A DNA stretch of 64,000 nucleotides from Streptomyces goshikiensis (GCF_014650555.1 NZ_BMVE01000001.1:62001-126000); one strand, 5' to 3'. Positions 24,240-34,137 are shown, counted from the first letter of the stretch. Numbers and translations are program-made. Notes: generated by a model from the sequence alone, not told the origin.

Positions 24240-25313
24240 TCAGCCGGTGCCGACGAAAGCGGCCAGCAGCAGCCAGACCACGGGGGCGGTCGGCAGCAGG
24301 GAATCCAGCCGGTCCATGATGCCGCCGTGACCCGGCAGCAGCGTGCCCATGTCCTTGATGCCGAGGTCCCGCTTGATCATCGACTCGCCGAGGTCGCCCA
24401 GGGTGGCGCTGACCGCGACCGCGAGGCCCAGCAGCAGGCCCTGCCACCAGGCGCCGCCGTCGATGAGGAACTCCATGCACAGGGCGCCGGCCGCCATCGC
24501 GAAGGCCACCGCGCCGAAGAGCCCCTCGCGGGTCTTGCCGGGGCTGATGCGCGGCGCCAGCTTGTGCTTGCCGAACCGCCAGCCGACCGCGTACGCCCCG
24601 GTGTCGCTGACCACGGTCAGGACCAGGAAGGTGACCACCCGCTGCGGACCGTCGTCGGCGGTGAGCAGCATCGCGACGAACGTGGCCAGGAACGGCACGT
24701 AGAACGCCGCGAAGACGCCCGCCGTGACGTCCTTGAGGTAGTCCTCGGGCGGCTCGGTCATCCGCCACACGAGTACGGCCAGCGCGGTCAGCGCCATCGC
24801 GACCCAGGCGCCCTCGGCCCCGCGCACGTATCCGGCGATGACCATGGCGGCGCCGCCCACCGCCAGCGGGACCAGCGGGGCCTTGATGCCCTTCTGCTCC
24901 TGGAGCCGGGAGGTGAGCTCCCACAGACCGACGACGACGGCGACGGCGATGACGCCGACGAAGACCGCCTTCACGATGAACAGGGAGGCGAAGATCACCG
25001 CGCCGAGGCCGACGCCGACCCCTATGGCGGCCCGCAGGTCGCGCCCCGCCCGCTTCTTCGGCGGGGGCGAGTCGTTCTGCGGTGCCTGCGAGGACGGAGG
25101 CGGGGGGCTGGGCATGGGCTCCTGCGGCGGCGTCTCGTCGCGGAAGAGGGGACCGCCACGCGGGGCGGCCCCCCGATCGCGTGCTTCCCGGTCGTCGAAG
25201 TCACGGCCGGCGGCATCGGGCACGATGGGCATGGGCCGAGTGTGCGGGCCCACCTGCGCATCGTATGCGGGACCCGCCGGAACCGGCTCCGGCTGCCAGG
25301 AAGAGTCGTTCAT
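24240..25313 (-). CDS. cdsA: Phosphatidate cytidylyltransferase
   Basis: This membrane enzyme makes CDP-diacylglycerol from phosphatidate and CTP for phospholipid synthesis. The CDP-alcohol signature is at the C-terminus: SATLGDLGESMIKRDLGIKD, then PGHGGIMDRLDS. About eight transmembrane helices follow a 95-residue Pro-rich cytoplasmic N-terminus that is not part of the enzyme family core. Its ATG overlaps the frr stop (TGATG), so translation is coupled in the pyrH-frr-cdsA operon. The total of 357 residues is long compared with E. coli CdsA because of the N-terminal extension. Confidence 0.94.
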   Translation of the reverse strand: MNDSSWQPEPVPAGPAYDAQVGPHTRPMPIVPDAAGRDFDDREARDRGAAPRGGPLFRDETPPQEPMPSPPPPSSQAPQNDSPPPKKRAGRDLRAAIGVGVGLGAVIFASLFIVKAVFVGVIAVAVVVGLWELTSRLQEQKGIKAPLVPLAVGGAAMVIAGYVRGAEGAWVAMALTALAVLVWRMTEPPEDYLKDVTAGVFAAFYVPFLATFVAMLLTADDGPQRVVTFLVLTVVSDTGAYAVGWRFGKHKLAPRISPGKTREGLFGAVAFAMAAGALCMEFLIDGGAWWQGLLLGLAVAVSATLGDLGESMIKRDLGIKDMGTLLPGHGGIMDRLDSLLPTAPVVWLLLAAFVGTG

Positions 25314-25870
25314 CAGACTTCGAGGAGCTCGGCTTCCTTGTGCTTCAGCAGCTCGTCGACCTGCGCCACGTACTTGGCGGTGGTGTCGTCGAGCTCCTTC
25401 TCGGCGCGGCGCACCTCGTCCTCGCCGGCTTCCTTGTCCTTGACGAGCTTGTCGAGGGCGTCCTTGGCCTTGCGGCGGACGGCGCGGATCGAGACCTTGG
25501 AGTCCTCGGCCTTGGTGCGCGCGACCTTGATGTACTCCTTGCGGCGGTCCTGCGTCAGCTCGGGGAAGGTCACCCGGATGATGCGGCCGTCGTTGCTCGG
25601 GTTGACACCGAGGTCGGAGTCGCGGATGGCCTGCTCGATGTTGCGCAGCGCGGACGCGTCGAACGGCGTCACGATCGCCATGCGCGGCTCGGGAACCGCG
25701 AACGAGGCGAGCTGGTTGATGGGCGTGATGGCACCGTAGTAGTCCGCCACGATCTTGTTGAACATCGCCGGGTGCGCACGACCGGTGCGGATCGCGGCGA
25801 AGTCCTCCTTCGCAACGACGACGGCCTTCTCCATCTTCTCCTCGGCCTCGAGGAGGATTTCTTCGATCAC
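25313..25870 (-). CDS. frr: Ribosome recycling factor
   Basis: With EF-G this factor splits the post-termination ribosome. From GTG 25870 it has 185 residues, the usual length. It begins [16 protein letters not shown] and contains the conserved [13 protein letters not shown], the ISNDGR-type [11 protein letters not shown] and the long helical domain ending [13 protein letters not shown] lies 6 nt before that GTG; the ORF could be read from 25885 but this would add five residues not in the family. It lies between pyrH and cdsA. Confidence 0.96.
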   Translation of the reverse strand: MIEEILLEAEEKMEKAVVVAKEDFAAIRTGRAHPAMFNKIVADYYGAITPINQLASFAVPEPRMAIVTPFDASALRNIEQAIRDSDLGVNPSNDGRIIRVTFPELTQDRRKEYIKVARTKAEDSKVSIRAVRRKAKDALDKLVKDKEAGEDEVRRAEKELDDTTAKYVAQVDELLKHKEAELLEV

Positions 25871-25915
25871 CACGTGCTCCTGCATGTCAGATATGGATGG
25901 TTCAGGCGGGCGGGC

Positions 25916-25942
25916 GGGCCGGGCCCCGACGGGGCCGGGCCC
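25916..25942 (-). terminator. GC-rich hairpin between pyrH and frr
   Basis: GGGCCGGGCCCC and GGGGCCGGGCCC form a 12-bp stem with one mismatch. It lies 14 nt after the pyrH stop and may be an intra-operon attenuator. Confidence 0.5.
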
Positions 25943-25955
25943 GGCAGCCGACTGC

Positions 25956-26735
25956 TCAGGCCCTGGTGCCCTGGTCGCTCACGAGCGTGCCGATCTTCTC
26001 ACCCTTGACGGCGCGGGCGATGTTGCCCTCGGCGAGCAGCTCGAAGACGAGGATCGGAAGCTTGTTGTCCCGGCACAGCGTGATGGCGGTGGCGTCGGCG
26101 ACCTTGAGATCGCGGGAGAGGACCTCGCTGTACTCCAGCGCGTCGAACTTCACCGCTTCGGGGTTCTTCTTCGGGTCGGAGTCGTAGACCCCGTCGACGC
26201 CGTTCTTGCCCATGAGCAGGGCCTCGGCGTCGATCTCCAGGGCACGCTGGGCGGCCGTGGTGTCGGTGGAGAAGTAGGGCATGCCCATGCCGGCGCCGAA
26301 GATCACGACGCGGCCCTTCTCCAGGTGGCGCACGGCGCGCAGCGGGATGTACGGCTCCGCGACCTGGCCCATCGTGATGGCGGTCTGGACGCGGCTGTCG
26401 ATGCCCTCCTTCTCCAGGAAGTCCTGGAGGGCGAGGCAGTTCATGACGGTGCCGAGCATGCCCATGTAGTCGGAGCGGGCACGGTCCATGCCGCGCTGCT
26501 GGAGCTCGGCGCCGCGGAAGAAGTTGCCGCCGCCGATGACGACCGCGATCTCCGCGCCGTCGCGGACCACGGCCGCGATCTCGCGGGCGATGGCGTGCAC
26601 GACATCGGGGTCGACACCCAGTCCGCCACCGCCGGAGAAGGCTTCGCCCGACAGCTTCAGCATGAAGCGGCGGCCCTTCTGCTCGTGGTCGCTCTTGTCG
26701 TCGGAAGCGGTGTGGGGGTCTACGCCCTGATTCAT
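25956..26735 (-). CDS. pyrH: UMP kinase
   Basis: This amino-acid-kinase-fold enzyme phosphorylates UMP to UDP in pyrimidine synthesis. Its 259 residues show [53 protein letters not shown] and the [14 protein letters not shown] loop. ATG 26735 is chosen because GAGGAG lies 6 nt upstream. The first ~22 residues ([15 protein letters not shown]) are a polar extension seen in actinobacterial PyrH. It follows tsf after a terminator hairpin. Confidence 0.96.
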   Translation of the reverse strand: MNQGVDPHTASDDKSDHEQKGRRFMLKLSGEAFSGGGGLGVDPDVVHAIAREIAAVVRDGAEIAVVIGGGNFFRGAELQQRGMDRARSDYMGMLGTVMNCLALQDFLEKEGIDSRVQTAITMGQVAEPYIPLRAVRHLEKGRVVIFGAGMGMPYFSTDTTAAQRALEIDAEALLMGKNGVDGVYDSDPKKNPEAVKFDALEYSEVLSRDLKVADATAITLCRDNKLPILVFELLAEGNIARAVKGEKIGTLVSDQGTRA

Positions 26736-26762
26736 GGAGATCTCCTCGTGCACATACGAAGA

Positions 26763-26809
26763 AGGCCATTGCCGGTGGGTCCTTGCGGTTCCCTCTACGG
26801 CAATGGCCT
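26763..26809 (-). terminator. Hairpin between tsf and pyrH
   Basis: AGGCCATTGCCG (26763-26774) pairs perfectly with CGGCAATGGCCT (26798-26809). It lies about 90 nt after the tsf stop and 28 nt upstream of pyrH, and may partly separate the two genes. Confidence 0.7.
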
Positions 26810-26897
26810 CCTCGTCAGATCTGCGGTCGTCCTGCGCGAGCGCGGACGACTGCTTCAGACCCTACCGGGGTCCGGTGTCCGTCGCGTACGGACGGAT

Positions 26898-27734
26898 TCA
26901 GATGCCGACCTTGATGCGCGAGAAGCGCGTCAGGGTGACACCGGCCTCGTCCAGAACCTTCTGGACGGACTTCTTGGCGTCCAGGGCGTACGCCTGGCCA
27001 AGGAGCGTGTTGTCCTTGAAGAAGCCGTTGACGCGACCCTCGACGATCTTCGGGAGCGCGGCCTCGGGCTTGCCCTCGGCGCGGGTGACCTCTTCGGCGA
27101 CGCGACGCTCGGACTCGACGACCTCGGCCGGGACGTCGTCCTTGGAGAGCCACTTCGGCGCGAACGCGGCGATGTGCTGCGCGATGCCGCGGGCGACCTC
27201 GGCGTTCTCCTTGTCGAGCTCGACGAGGACACCGATCTGGAACGGCAGGTCGGGCATGGTGCGGTGCATGTACGCCGCGACGTAACCGCCGGTGAACTGC
27301 GCGAAGCGGTCCAGGACGATCTTCTCGCCGAGGTTGGCGTTGGCCTCGTCCACGAACGCCTGGACGGTCTTGCCGGCCTCGATCTCGGACGCCAGGAGCG
27401 CCTCGATGTCGGCGGGGGAGGTGGCGGCGACGTGCGCGGCCAGCTGGTTGGCGACGGCCTGGAACTTGTCGCCCTTGGCGACGAAGTCCGTCTCGCACTT
27501 CAGCTCGACGAGGACGCCGGAGGTGTTGTCGTCGCTGATCTGGGAGACGACGGCGCCGTTCTCGGCAGAACGGCCCTCGCGCTTGGCGACGCCCTTCTGA
27601 CCCTTGATGCGCAGGGCCTCGACAGCCTTGTCGACGTCGCCGTCGGACTCGACCAGGGCCTTCTTGCAGTCCATCATGCCGGCGCCGGTGAGCTCGCGGA
27701 GCTTCTTGACGTCAGCGGCGGTGTAGTTCGCCAT
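26898..27734 (-). CDS. tsf: Translation elongation factor Ts
   Basis: This is the nucleotide exchange factor for EF-Tu. It has 278 residues, with the N-terminal UBA-like helix [26 protein letters not shown], the conserved [15 protein letters not shown] and the dimerisation domain ending [16 protein letters not shown] start at 27734. It follows rpsB in the classic rpsB-tsf order. Confidence 0.97.
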   Translation of the reverse strand: MANYTAADVKKLRELTGAGMMDCKKALVESDGDVDKAVEALRIKGQKGVAKREGRSAENGAVVSQISDDNTSGVLVELKCETDFVAKGDKFQAVANQLAAHVAATSPADIEALLASEIEAGKTVQAFVDEANANLGEKIVLDRFAQFTGGYVAAYMHRTMPDLPFQIGVLVELDKENAEVARGIAQHIAAFAPKWLSKDDVPAEVVESERRVAEEVTRAEGKPEAALPKIVEGRVNGFFKDNTLLGQAYALDAKKSVQKVLDEAGVTLTRFSRIKVGI

Positions 27735-27835
27735 GAGTCTGTGATTCTCTCTCGAAGTCGTAGATCTACGGGTGAACGGCGGAGGAGACGCGCTCGTCGC
27801 GCGGCTCCCCCGCCGTCATCGTCCGTGCTGTGAGT

Positions 27836-27857
27836 GCCCGGCGCGTGAACGCCGGGC
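27836..27857 (-). terminator. Hairpin between rpsB and tsf
   Basis: GCCCGGCG pairs with CGCCGGGC around a 6-nt loop, 13 nt after the rpsB stop. It is probably a partial terminator or processing site that adjusts rpsB and tsf levels. Confidence 0.55.
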
Positions 27858-27869
27858 GCTCTCAGTGGG

Positions 27870-28778
27870 TCAGGCCTGCTCGGCGTCGGCGGCCGGGGCC
27901 TCGGTGGCCTCGGCGGCCGGGGCCTCAGCGGCCGGAGCCTCGGCGGCGGGGGCCTCGGCGGCGGCGTCGGCCGCGGGGGCCTCGGCGTCGTCAGCCTTCT
28001 TCTCGCCCTCGAGCAGGTCGCGCTCCCACTCGGCGAGCGGCTCGGCGGCGGCCTTCTCGCCCGGCTTCGAGTCACCGGTCGCGGCACCGGAACGGGCGAT
28101 GAGGCCCTCGGCGACGGCGTCGGCGATCACGCGGGTGAGCAGGGTGACGGAGCGGATCGCGTCGTCGTTGCCCGGGATCTTGTAGTCGACCTCGTCGGGG
28201 TCGCAGTTGGTGTCGAGGATCGCGACGACGGGGATGTGCAGCTTGCGCGCCTCACCGACCGCGATGTGCTCCTTCTTGGTGTCGACGATCCAGACGGCGC
28301 TGGGAACCTTCGACATCTCGCGGATACCACCGAGGGTCTTCTCCAGCTTGATCTTCTCGCGGGAGAGGACCAGGAGCTCCTTCTTGGTGAGACCCGAGGC
28401 GGCGACGTCCTCGAAGTCGATCGCCTCAAGCTCCTTCAGACGCTGGAGGCGCTTGTAGACGGTGGAGAAGTTGGTGAGCATGCCACCCAGCCACCGCTGG
28501 TTGACGTACGGCATACCAACGCGCGTCGCCTGCTCGGCGATGGCCTCCTGGGCCTGCTTCTTGGTACCGACGAACATGATGGAGCCACCGTGCGCGACGG
28601 TCTCCTTCACGAACTCGTAGGCGCGGTCGATGTACGACAGCGACTGCAGCAGGTCGATGATGTAGATGCCGTTGCGCTCCGTGAAGATGAAGCGCTTCAT
28701 CTTCGGGTTCCAACGGCGGGTCTGGTGACCGAAGTGGACGCCGCTTTCCAGCAGCTCCCGCATCGTAACGACGGCCAT
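27870..28778 (-). CDS. rpsB: 30S ribosomal protein S2
   Basis: S2 binds the neck region of the 30S subunit. From ATG 28778 ([23 protein letters not shown] as start region) it has 302 residues. The core carries the family phrases [34 protein letters not shown] and [14 protein letters not shown]. An Ala/Glu/Pro repeat tail ([12 protein letters not shown] type, about 45 residues) is an actinobacterial extension. AAGGAG supports ATG 28778 over the upstream ATG at 28784. Confidence 0.96.
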   Translation of the reverse strand: MAVVTMRELLESGVHFGHQTRRWNPKMKRFIFTERNGIYIIDLLQSLSYIDRAYEFVKETVAHGGSIMFVGTKKQAQEAIAEQATRVGMPYVNQRWLGGMLTNFSTVYKRLQRLKELEAIDFEDVAASGLTKKELLVLSREKIKLEKTLGGIREMSKVPSAVWIVDTKKEHIAVGEARKLHIPVVAILDTNCDPDEVDYKIPGNDDAIRSVTLLTRVIADAVAEGLIARSGAATGDSKPGEKAAAEPLAEWERDLLEGEKKADDAEAPAADAAAEAPAAEAPAAEAPAAEATEAPAADAEQA

Positions 28779-29029
28779 GGCCATCTCCTTGTTTTCTCGG
28801 TTTGGTTCCTGACGCCCCGTTGCGCCCTGCCCCCGAAGAGGGGACCGAGAGGTGCTGGCACGCGGCCTGACCGGCCGCTGCTGGGGCGTGCGAAGTCGAC
28901 CCGGTGACCCGGATCGCCACAAGAAGTGTACGGGACCCGGCGGTATGCCGGGTGACGCACTTGTCCACACCGGCCGGTCCGTCCACAGGCGCGGGCGGGC
29001 CGCGGGGGCCGGCGGGGACGCTGGGGGGC

Positions 29030-30187
29030 ATGACGACACTGCTGCTCAGCCTGCTCCTGGCCCTGGCCGCCGCCCCCGGGGTGCGCCCCCTGCCCGCGCC
29101 GCTGGCCGTGGTCCGGTGGTGGGACCCGCCGCCGGGGCCGTACGCGGCCGGGCACCGCGGCGTGGACCTGGCGGCCCCGGTGGGCGCGGAGGTCCGCGCG
29201 GCAGGCCCTGGGCGGGTGCACTTCGCCGGGCCGGTGGCGGGGCGCGGGGTCCTCTCCCTGACCCTTCCCGGCGGGCTGCGGACGACGTACGAGCCGGTCC
29301 GGCCACTGGTCACGGAGGGCGAGGAGGTGGCGGCGGGCCAGGTGGTCGCGGTCCTCACCGAGGGCGCCCACTGCTCCGCGCCCTGCCTGCACTGGGGGCT
29401 GCTGGCGGGCGAGACCTACCTCAACCCGCTGACCCTGCTCCCCCGGCCCACGCCGCGCCTGCTGCCGGCGGCGCCGCCGCCCGCCGGGTCATCCCGTGAC
29501 GCCGCGCAGGGCCATGGCGACGGCGGTCCGCGTGACGACCTCGGGCTCCTCGGCCGCGCCCAGCTCGATGCGCCGGACCGCCGCGTCCACGACGCCCTGG
29601 AGCAGCATCGCGGCGAGGCGGGGCTCCGGCTGCCCCAGCGCCCCCAGCGCCTCGACGATCATCGCGACCAGCCCGCCGTGCGCCGCGCGGATCTTCTCCC
29701 GCGCCCCGGCGTCCAGCTCGCTCGCCGAGATCGCCACCACGGCCCGGTGCCGCCGGTCCCCGACCAGCGCCAGCTGGCTGCGCACGTAGGCCTCGATCTT
29801 CGCCTCCGGCGCCTCCGCCTGCTCCATCGCCGCCTCGATCTCGGCGGCCCAGACGGGGAAGTCCACCGCGCACAGCTCTTCGACCACGGCCGCGCGGGAG
29901 CGGAAGTACTCGTACACGGACGACCGGGCGAGGCCCGTCCGTTCCGCGAGGGCGGGGAAGGTCAGCGCCTCCGTCCCGCCTTCGGACAGCAGGGAACGCG
30001 CGGCGTCCAACAGGGCGCCGCGCTGCATCGACCGGTGCTCGGCCACGGAGGCCGCTCGAATCCTGGGCACACGTCCACTCTACGGACGTGCGCAAGACCG
30101 ATCGCCGTCATCTCCCGACATCCGCCAGCTTCGCGCGCAGTTGCAGCACCGACTTGGTGTGGATCTGACTCACCCGGCTCTCGGTGA
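29030..30187 (+). CDS. M23 family metallopeptidase with missing stop (true end probably near 29490)
   Basis: The N-terminus is a signal peptide ([17 protein letters not shown]) followed by a LytM/M23 domain with zinc ligands in HRGVDLAAP and CLHWGLLAG. It would cleave peptidoglycan cross-links outside the cell. The domain ends near [10 protein letters not shown] (about 29440). Homologues should stop soon after, yet this frame stays open to 30187, antisense to the whole TetR gene and the 3' end of whiG. A stop exists in another frame at 29497-29499. A frameshift near 29460-29490, in the strain or in the assembly, is the simplest explanation. Confidence 0.6.
   Translation: MTTLLLSLLLALAAAPGVRPLPAPLAVVRWWDPPPGPYAAGHRGVDLAAPVGAEVRAAGPGRVHFAGPVAGRGVLSLTLPGGLRTTYEPVRPLVTEGEEVAAGQVVAVLTEGAHCSAPCLHWGLLAGETYLNPLTLLPRPTPRLLPAAPPPAGSSRDAAQGHGDGGPRDDLGLLGRAQLDAPDRRVHDALEQHRGEAGLRLPQRPQRLDDHRDQPAVRRADLLPRPGVQLARRDRHHGPVPPVPDQRQLAAHVGLDLRLRRLRLLHRRLDLGGPDGEVHRAQLFDHGRAGAEVLVHGRPGEARPFREGGEGQRLRPAFGQQGTRGVQQGAALHRPVLGHGGRSNPGHTSTLRTCARPIAVISRHPPASRAVAAPTWCGSDSPGSR
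29489..30070 (-). CDS. TetR family transcriptional regulator
   Basis: This 193-residue repressor has an N-terminal TetR HTH ([24 protein letters not shown] then [16 protein letters not shown]) and a helical ligand domain. The C-terminal domain contains [23 protein letters not shown]. The GTG at 30070 is the likely start. It lies between whiG and the M23 gene and is convergent with the latter. The ligand and targets are unknown. Confidence 0.87.
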   Translation of the reverse strand: MPRIRAASVAEHRSMQRGALLDAARSLLSEGGTEALTFPALAERTGLARSSVYEYFRSRAAVVEELCAVDFPVWAAEIEAAMEQAEAPEAKIEAYVRSQLALVGDRRHRAVVAISASELDAGAREKIRAAHGGLVAMIVEALGALGQPEPRLAAMLLQGVVDAAVRRIELGAAEEPEVVTRTAVAMALRGVTG

Positions 30188-30944
30188 CGCCGAGCACGTT
30201 GCCGATCTCGGCCAGCGTGAGCCCCTCGTAGTAGTAGAGGGTCACCACCGTCTTCTCGCGCTCGGGCAGGGTGTTGATCGCCCGCGCCAGCAGCCGGCGC
30301 AGCTCTCGGCCCTCGGCCACCTCCACCGGGTTGTCGGCGGCGGTGTCCTCCAGGGTGTCCATCAGCGACAGGCGGTCCCCGCCCTCCCCGCCGACGTGCA
30401 GCAGCTCGTCCAGCGCGACCACGTTGGCGAGGGACAACTGGCTGAAGACGGTGTGGAGTTCCTCGACCGCGATGCCCATCTCGTCGGCGACCTCGCACTC
30501 CGTCGGGGTGCGCCGCAGCTGGGCCTCCAGCGTGGCGTAGGCCCGCTCCACGGCCCGCGCCTTCTGCCGGACGGAGCGCGGGATCCAGTCCAGCGCCCGC
30601 AGTTCGTCGATCATCGCGCCCCGGATCCGGGTGATCGCGTACGTCTCGAACTTGATGGAGCGGTCGATGTCGAACTTCTCGATGGCGTCGATCAGCCCGA
30701 AGACCCCGGAGGAGACGAAGTCGGCCTGCTCCACGTTGGGCGGGAGGCCCACGCTGACCCGGCCGGCCACGTACTTCACCAGGGGCGAGTAGTGCAGGAT
30801 CAGCTGCTGCCGCAGCCGCTCGTCACCCGACTCCTTGTACGCGCGCCAGAGCGCCTCCAGGGACGAGGGTGCGGTGGACCGCACGCTGCCACGGGCAGCG
30901 GGGGGCACCGCAGCGCGGTCAGACCCTGAGGTGTGCTGGGGCAT
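30108..30944 (-). CDS. whiG: RNA polymerase sigma factor WhiG (FliA/SigD family)
   Basis: WhiG starts sporulation in aerial hyphae of Streptomyces. This 278-residue protein has sigma region 2 ([53 protein letters not shown]), region 3, and region 4 ([41 protein letters not shown], described in parts). ATG start at 30944 behind AAAGGCG. WhiG is held by the anti-sigma factor RsiG with c-di-GMP in other Streptomyces. It lies next to the dprA gene interrupted by the element. Confidence 0.96.
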   Translation of the reverse strand: MPQHTSGSDRAAVPPAARGSVRSTAPSSLEALWRAYKESGDERLRQQLILHYSPLVKYVAGRVSVGLPPNVEQADFVSSGVFGLIDAIEKFDIDRSIKFETYAITRIRGAMIDELRALDWIPRSVRQKARAVERAYATLEAQLRRTPTECEVADEMGIAVEELHTVFSQLSLANVVALDELLHVGGEGGDRLSLMDTLEDTAADNPVEVAEGRELRRLLARAINTLPEREKTVVTLYYYEGLTLAEIGNVLGVTESRVSQIHTKSVLQLRAKLADVGR

Positions 30945-31153
30945 GCTTCGCCTTTGCCGGAGCGGGATTCCTTGGGAACGCAGCGTGACGGAAGTGTCGC
31001 GGTGCGCGAAGAGTACGGGATCGCGCGGAGGTGCTGGGGCGTCCGGACCCGCGCGGGCGACCCGGGACCGGCGCCTGGCGCTCGGTCCCGGTGACCGCCA
31101 CCGGGAAGACCGCGTCTCTCATCGGCTTCACTCTTTCACCGGAACGCCCCAGG

Positions 31154-31546
31154 TCAACGACCGCCTCGCCGGGGGGTGTCCGTTTGCGTGCCTCTTCCAG
31201 GTGTCTGCCCGGCCAACTGCCAGCCGTCGCCCTGCCGTTCGACGAACCCCAGAGAGTGAAGTTCGTACAGTCTGCCGATGACTTCATCGGTACCGGTGGC
31301 CGCGGCGAGGGCCACCTCCGCCACCTGCGCGGGGCGGCCGGCCGGGAGGGCTTCGAGGACCCGGGCGGTTTCCGGGTCGAGCAGGTCCCGGGCGAGCACC
31401 GGGCCGCGCCGCTCGGCAGCCAGCTCGCCGATGCCGCCGACCAGTTCGACGACCTCGGCGGCGTCGGTGACGAGCACCGCCTCGCCGCGCAGCAGTTCGT
31501 GCACCCCGGCGGAGAGACCGCTGGTGGCCGGGCCGGGCACGCCCAT
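31154..31546 (-). pseudogene. dprA: 3' part of dprA, fused to the integrase
   Basis: These 131 codons encode the end of the DprA Rossmann domain and its winged-helix domain, from MGVPGPATSGLSAG to the stop. They lack a start of their own and can only be translated as the tail of the integrase. The reading frame matches that of the 5' part at 43729, so excision restores an intact gene. Confidence 0.9.
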
Positions 31547-33538
31547 TCCGGCAGGTACCGGCTCGGCTCCGGCCCCGTCCGCCAGGACACGGGGGTCCAC
31601 GCGGCCCTCCACCCGCAGCGGGGGCACCAGGTCCAGCGCGGGGACCACGGTGCCCGCGTCGGGCAGGGCCGCCATGATCTGATCCCAGACCCCTCCATTG
31701 GCCCACGTCTTGTACCGGGTGTGGACGCCGTTCCACCCGCCGAACCGCTCGGGCAGGTCGGCCCACCGGACTCCGGTCCGCGCCTTGTGGAACATGGCGT
31801 CGAGCATCAGCCGCCCGGGGACGAGCCTCCGGTTCGGGTGCTCCGGCTCCCACGCCTTGACGATCGGCTCGACCAGGGCCCACGCCTCGTCGGTCAGGGT
31901 CGGCGGGACGAGCCGCCCGTTCGCCTTGAACCACTCGGTCATGGAGCAGGCCAGCCCCAGCTTGGCCTTGGGCACCGGGCCGGTGATGGTGACCCGCACG
32001 TCGAGCAGGGCAAGCACCTCGGTCTGCTCCGCCGGGGTCATGTCCGCCAGCCGGGTGCGCGCCACCGTGGCCAGCGCCTCAAGGTCCCGTGCACGCCGCT
32101 CGGTGGCCTCGGTCTCCTCCAACCAGGCGGCAGCCTCGGCGCGAATGTCGGCGAGCTGTCGCCGCTCCTCGATCAGGGCTGCTGTCACCTCGGCAATGGC
32201 CGACGCGGGCAAGCCTGCCTTGGCGTAGTCCTTGACCGTGGTCGTGATAGCCCGGTCCAGGTTGGCGATCTGTCGGTCGAAGTCGGCGATGCGGTCGGCG
32301 TGCTGCACCTGGTCGCCAGCCGCCATCCCGACCCACTCGGCGGCCATCGCCTTGAGCCGGGCGGGGTCGCCCAGCAGCTCGACCACGTCGCGCCAGACCG
32401 CGCCCTCAATTGCGTCGGCGTCCACCATGTCGCACGTGCACTTCGGGTCGCCGGGGAACTTCGACGCCTTGCCGGAGCACCGGTACCAGCGCCCTGGTCG
32501 GCTGGTCCGCTTCATGCCGACCGAGTGCGCACCGCACGTATTAAAGAGACGCTTCGACAGGGGGTACCCGTGCGGCTTGGACTTGGGCGTGCCGTTGGCC
32601 AGCCGCCCCATGGCTCGGTTGAGGTCGGCCACCTCGTCCGGGGTGAACACCGGGTCTAGCTTGATGATGACGGTCTGGCCGTTGACGGGGGTGCCGTCAC
32701 GGTTGAACTTGGCGCCATGCCCGGCCTTGGTCCGGTTGGGGTTTCGGAAGATCACGCGGGCATTCAGCGTGGACTCGGACAGCAGCTTGGCCCGAGCGTT
32801 GGCGGCCGACCACAGACCACCCGCACGGGTACGGAGGCCAAGGACGTTCAGCCGCTCGGCAAGCTCGTTGGTGTTCATCCCGTCTTCGACAACCAGCCCC
32901 CACATGGCGCGCAGGACCAGAACCTCAGCCTCGCACTGGACGAGGTGTGATTTCCCCTTCTGCCCCTGGCAGCAGATCTTGTACCCGTAGGGCGGCTGAC
33001 CGCCAGGCCACCCGCCTTCCTCGGCCTTCTCCTGCAACCCGCCTTGGGTGCGCTTGCGGATGACCTCGTATTCGGTCTCGGCGTAGTCGGCGGCGGCCCG
33101 CATCTTCTTGCGACCCTCGGAGGTGCTGTTGTCGTAGTCATCCTCTACAACGGCGACGTACACCCCGAGGTCCTCCAGCGCCCAGACCCAGCGCCAGAAC
33201 GCCCGACCCGTGCGCCCGATGGCCCGACCCTCGTTGACGACCACCATGTCGAATGGGCGCGGGGTCCGGTGGGCGTCCTCCATCAGCCGCGCGAGGTCGC
33301 CACGGTCGGCCGCCTCCAGGGAGCCGCTGACGCCCTCGTCGGAGTACGTCCCGACGTGGTCCCACCCCTTGCGGGCAATGTGCCGGGTGGTCTTCTTGCC
33401 GGAGTAGGCAATGCCGTACCCCTTGGCCTGCTCCTCTGTACTTACGCGGAGGTAGTCCACCGCCCGCAGCGCGGGCTGCGCCACGCGGTCGATGACTCCC
33501 ATTGCGATGCCGAGAACGTCCGTGTTTCGCTGGGCCAT
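31154..33538 (-). CDS. Large serine integrase fused in frame to the DprA C-terminal domain
   Basis: The 794-codon frame has a resolvase domain with nucleophile Ser in DYLRVSTEEQ (residues 28-37), a recombinase domain with GGWPGGQPPYGYK, a zinc-ribbon region (CGAHSVGMKR, CTCDMVDADAIEG) and a coiled coil. Then comes an IS5-type DUF4096 module (PPTLTDEAWALVEPIVK, TGVRWADLPERFGGWNGV). After codon 664 the frame crosses the 12-bp att core and becomes chromosomal DprA: PGPATSGLSAGVHELLRG and a winged-helix tail. In the excised circle the integrase should instead end GVPTPISGGAALAPIRF..., giving 688 residues. ATG 33538 has AGGA 10 nt upstream. It catalyses integration and, with a directionality factor, excision. 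Confidence 0.93.
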   Translation of the reverse strand: MAQRNTDVLGIAMGVIDRVAQPALRAVDYLRVSTEEQAKGYGIAYSGKKTTRHIARKGWDHVGTYSDEGVSGSLEAADRGDLARLMEDAHRTPRPFDMVVVNEGRAIGRTGRAFWRWVWALEDLGVYVAVVEDDYDNSTSEGRKKMRAAADYAETEYEVIRKRTQGGLQEKAEEGGWPGGQPPYGYKICCQGQKGKSHLVQCEAEVLVLRAMWGLVVEDGMNTNELAERLNVLGLRTRAGGLWSAANARAKLLSESTLNARVIFRNPNRTKAGHGAKFNRDGTPVNGQTVIIKLDPVFTPDEVADLNRAMGRLANGTPKSKPHGYPLSKRLFNTCGAHSVGMKRTSRPGRWYRCSGKASKFPGDPKCTCDMVDADAIEGAVWRDVVELLGDPARLKAMAAEWVGMAAGDQVQHADRIADFDRQIANLDRAITTTVKDYAKAGLPASAIAEVTAALIEERRQLADIRAEAAAWLEETEATERRARDLEALATVARTRLADMTPAEQTEVLALLDVRVTITGPVPKAKLGLACSMTEWFKANGRLVPPTLTDEAWALVEPIVKAWEPEHPNRRLVPGRLMLDAMFHKARTGVRWADLPERFGGWNGVHTRYKTWANGGVWDQIMAALPDAGTVVPALDLVPPLRVEGRVDPRVLADGAGAEPVPAGMGVPGPATSGLSAGVHELLRGEAVLVTDAAEVVELVGGIGELAAERRGPVLARDLLDPETARVLEALPAGRPAQVAEVALAAATGTDEVIGRLYELHSLGFVERQGDGWQLAGQTPGRGTQTDTPRRGGR
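31535..31546. repeat. attL core
   Basis: GGGCACGCCCAT, identical to 43718-43729, with flanks that differ on both sides. It marks the point where the integrase frame passes into the dprA 3' part. The crossover dinucleotide within it cannot be fixed from one sequence. Confidence 0.8.
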
Positions 33539-33567
33539 GCCGATCGAGTCCTGTTCTTTCGGTGATC

Positions 33568-33601
33568 CGGCCCGGCGAGGGCTCCACCCCTCGCCGGGCC
33601 G
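33568..33601 (-). terminator. Hairpin terminator upstream of the integrase gene
   Basis: CGGCCCGGCGAGGG pairs perfectly with CCCTCGCCGGGCCG (14 bp, 6-nt loop). It lies between the 173-residue unknown gene and the integrase start, so the integrase probably has its own promoter control. Confidence 0.75.
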
Positions 33602-33615
33602 CTGGCTGCCTGCGG

Positions 33616-34137
33616 TCAGATGAGCCGGAACTTGGTAGTGGTCTTGGTCGCACCCATGCCGTCGGTGTAGGTGAAGGTGTCGCCCTGCACGGTGCCGACC
33701 CGGTCCCAGCGGCCCACCTTGGCGGTGACCTCGACGGGCGGCTCAACCTTGGCGGCAACCTTCTTGGCGGCTCGGGCCGCTGCGCGGGTGGCCTTGGCGG
33801 CGGCCTTGTCCTCGGCGCGCTTGATCCCGGCGGTGACCATGTTGGCGAAGATGAACTTGCTGGCGTGGGTGGCCGCGTCGGCGGTGGTGTTCACGCCGTC
33901 GCCGTCCCGGATCACGTCGTGGCCCTCGGCGCCCCAGCGGATCAGCGCGCTCTTGAGCTTGGCGTCGTGGCCAGGGGCGAACACCCGGGCCGTCGTGGCG
34001 GTGCAGCCGGTCGTCAGCTCCTCGTCCCACGCCAGGTCGCCGTCCACGTCCCGCAGGTTGACCAGGACGCTGTACCGGCTGCACTCGCAGCGGGTGGGCT
34101 CGGTGGCGGTCTTCTTGGCGGTGGTGTTGGCGGCCAT
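33616..34137 (-). CDS. Element protein of unknown function, Ala/Lys-rich central helix
   Basis: I do not recognise this 173-residue protein. The N-terminal half contains CECSRYSVLVNLRD and the cysteine in TTGCTATTARV, perhaps a metal site. A strongly helical Ala/Arg/Lys-rich stretch follows (about residues 108-140). The end is beta-rich with VGRWDRVGTVQGDTFTYTDGMG. An excellent ribosome site (AGGGGAG) precedes ATG 34137. It is the gene nearest the integrase on the same strand; a DNA-binding or accessory role is possible but unsupported by a known domain. Confidence 0.7.
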   Translation of the reverse strand: MAANTTAKKTATEPTRCECSRYSVLVNLRDVDGDLAWDEELTTGCTATTARVFAPGHDAKLKSALIRWGAEGHDVIRDGDGVNTTADAATHASKFIFANMVTAGIKRAEDKAAAKATRAAARAAKKVAAKVEPPVEVTAKVGRWDRVGTVQGDTFTYTDGMGATKTTTKFRLI

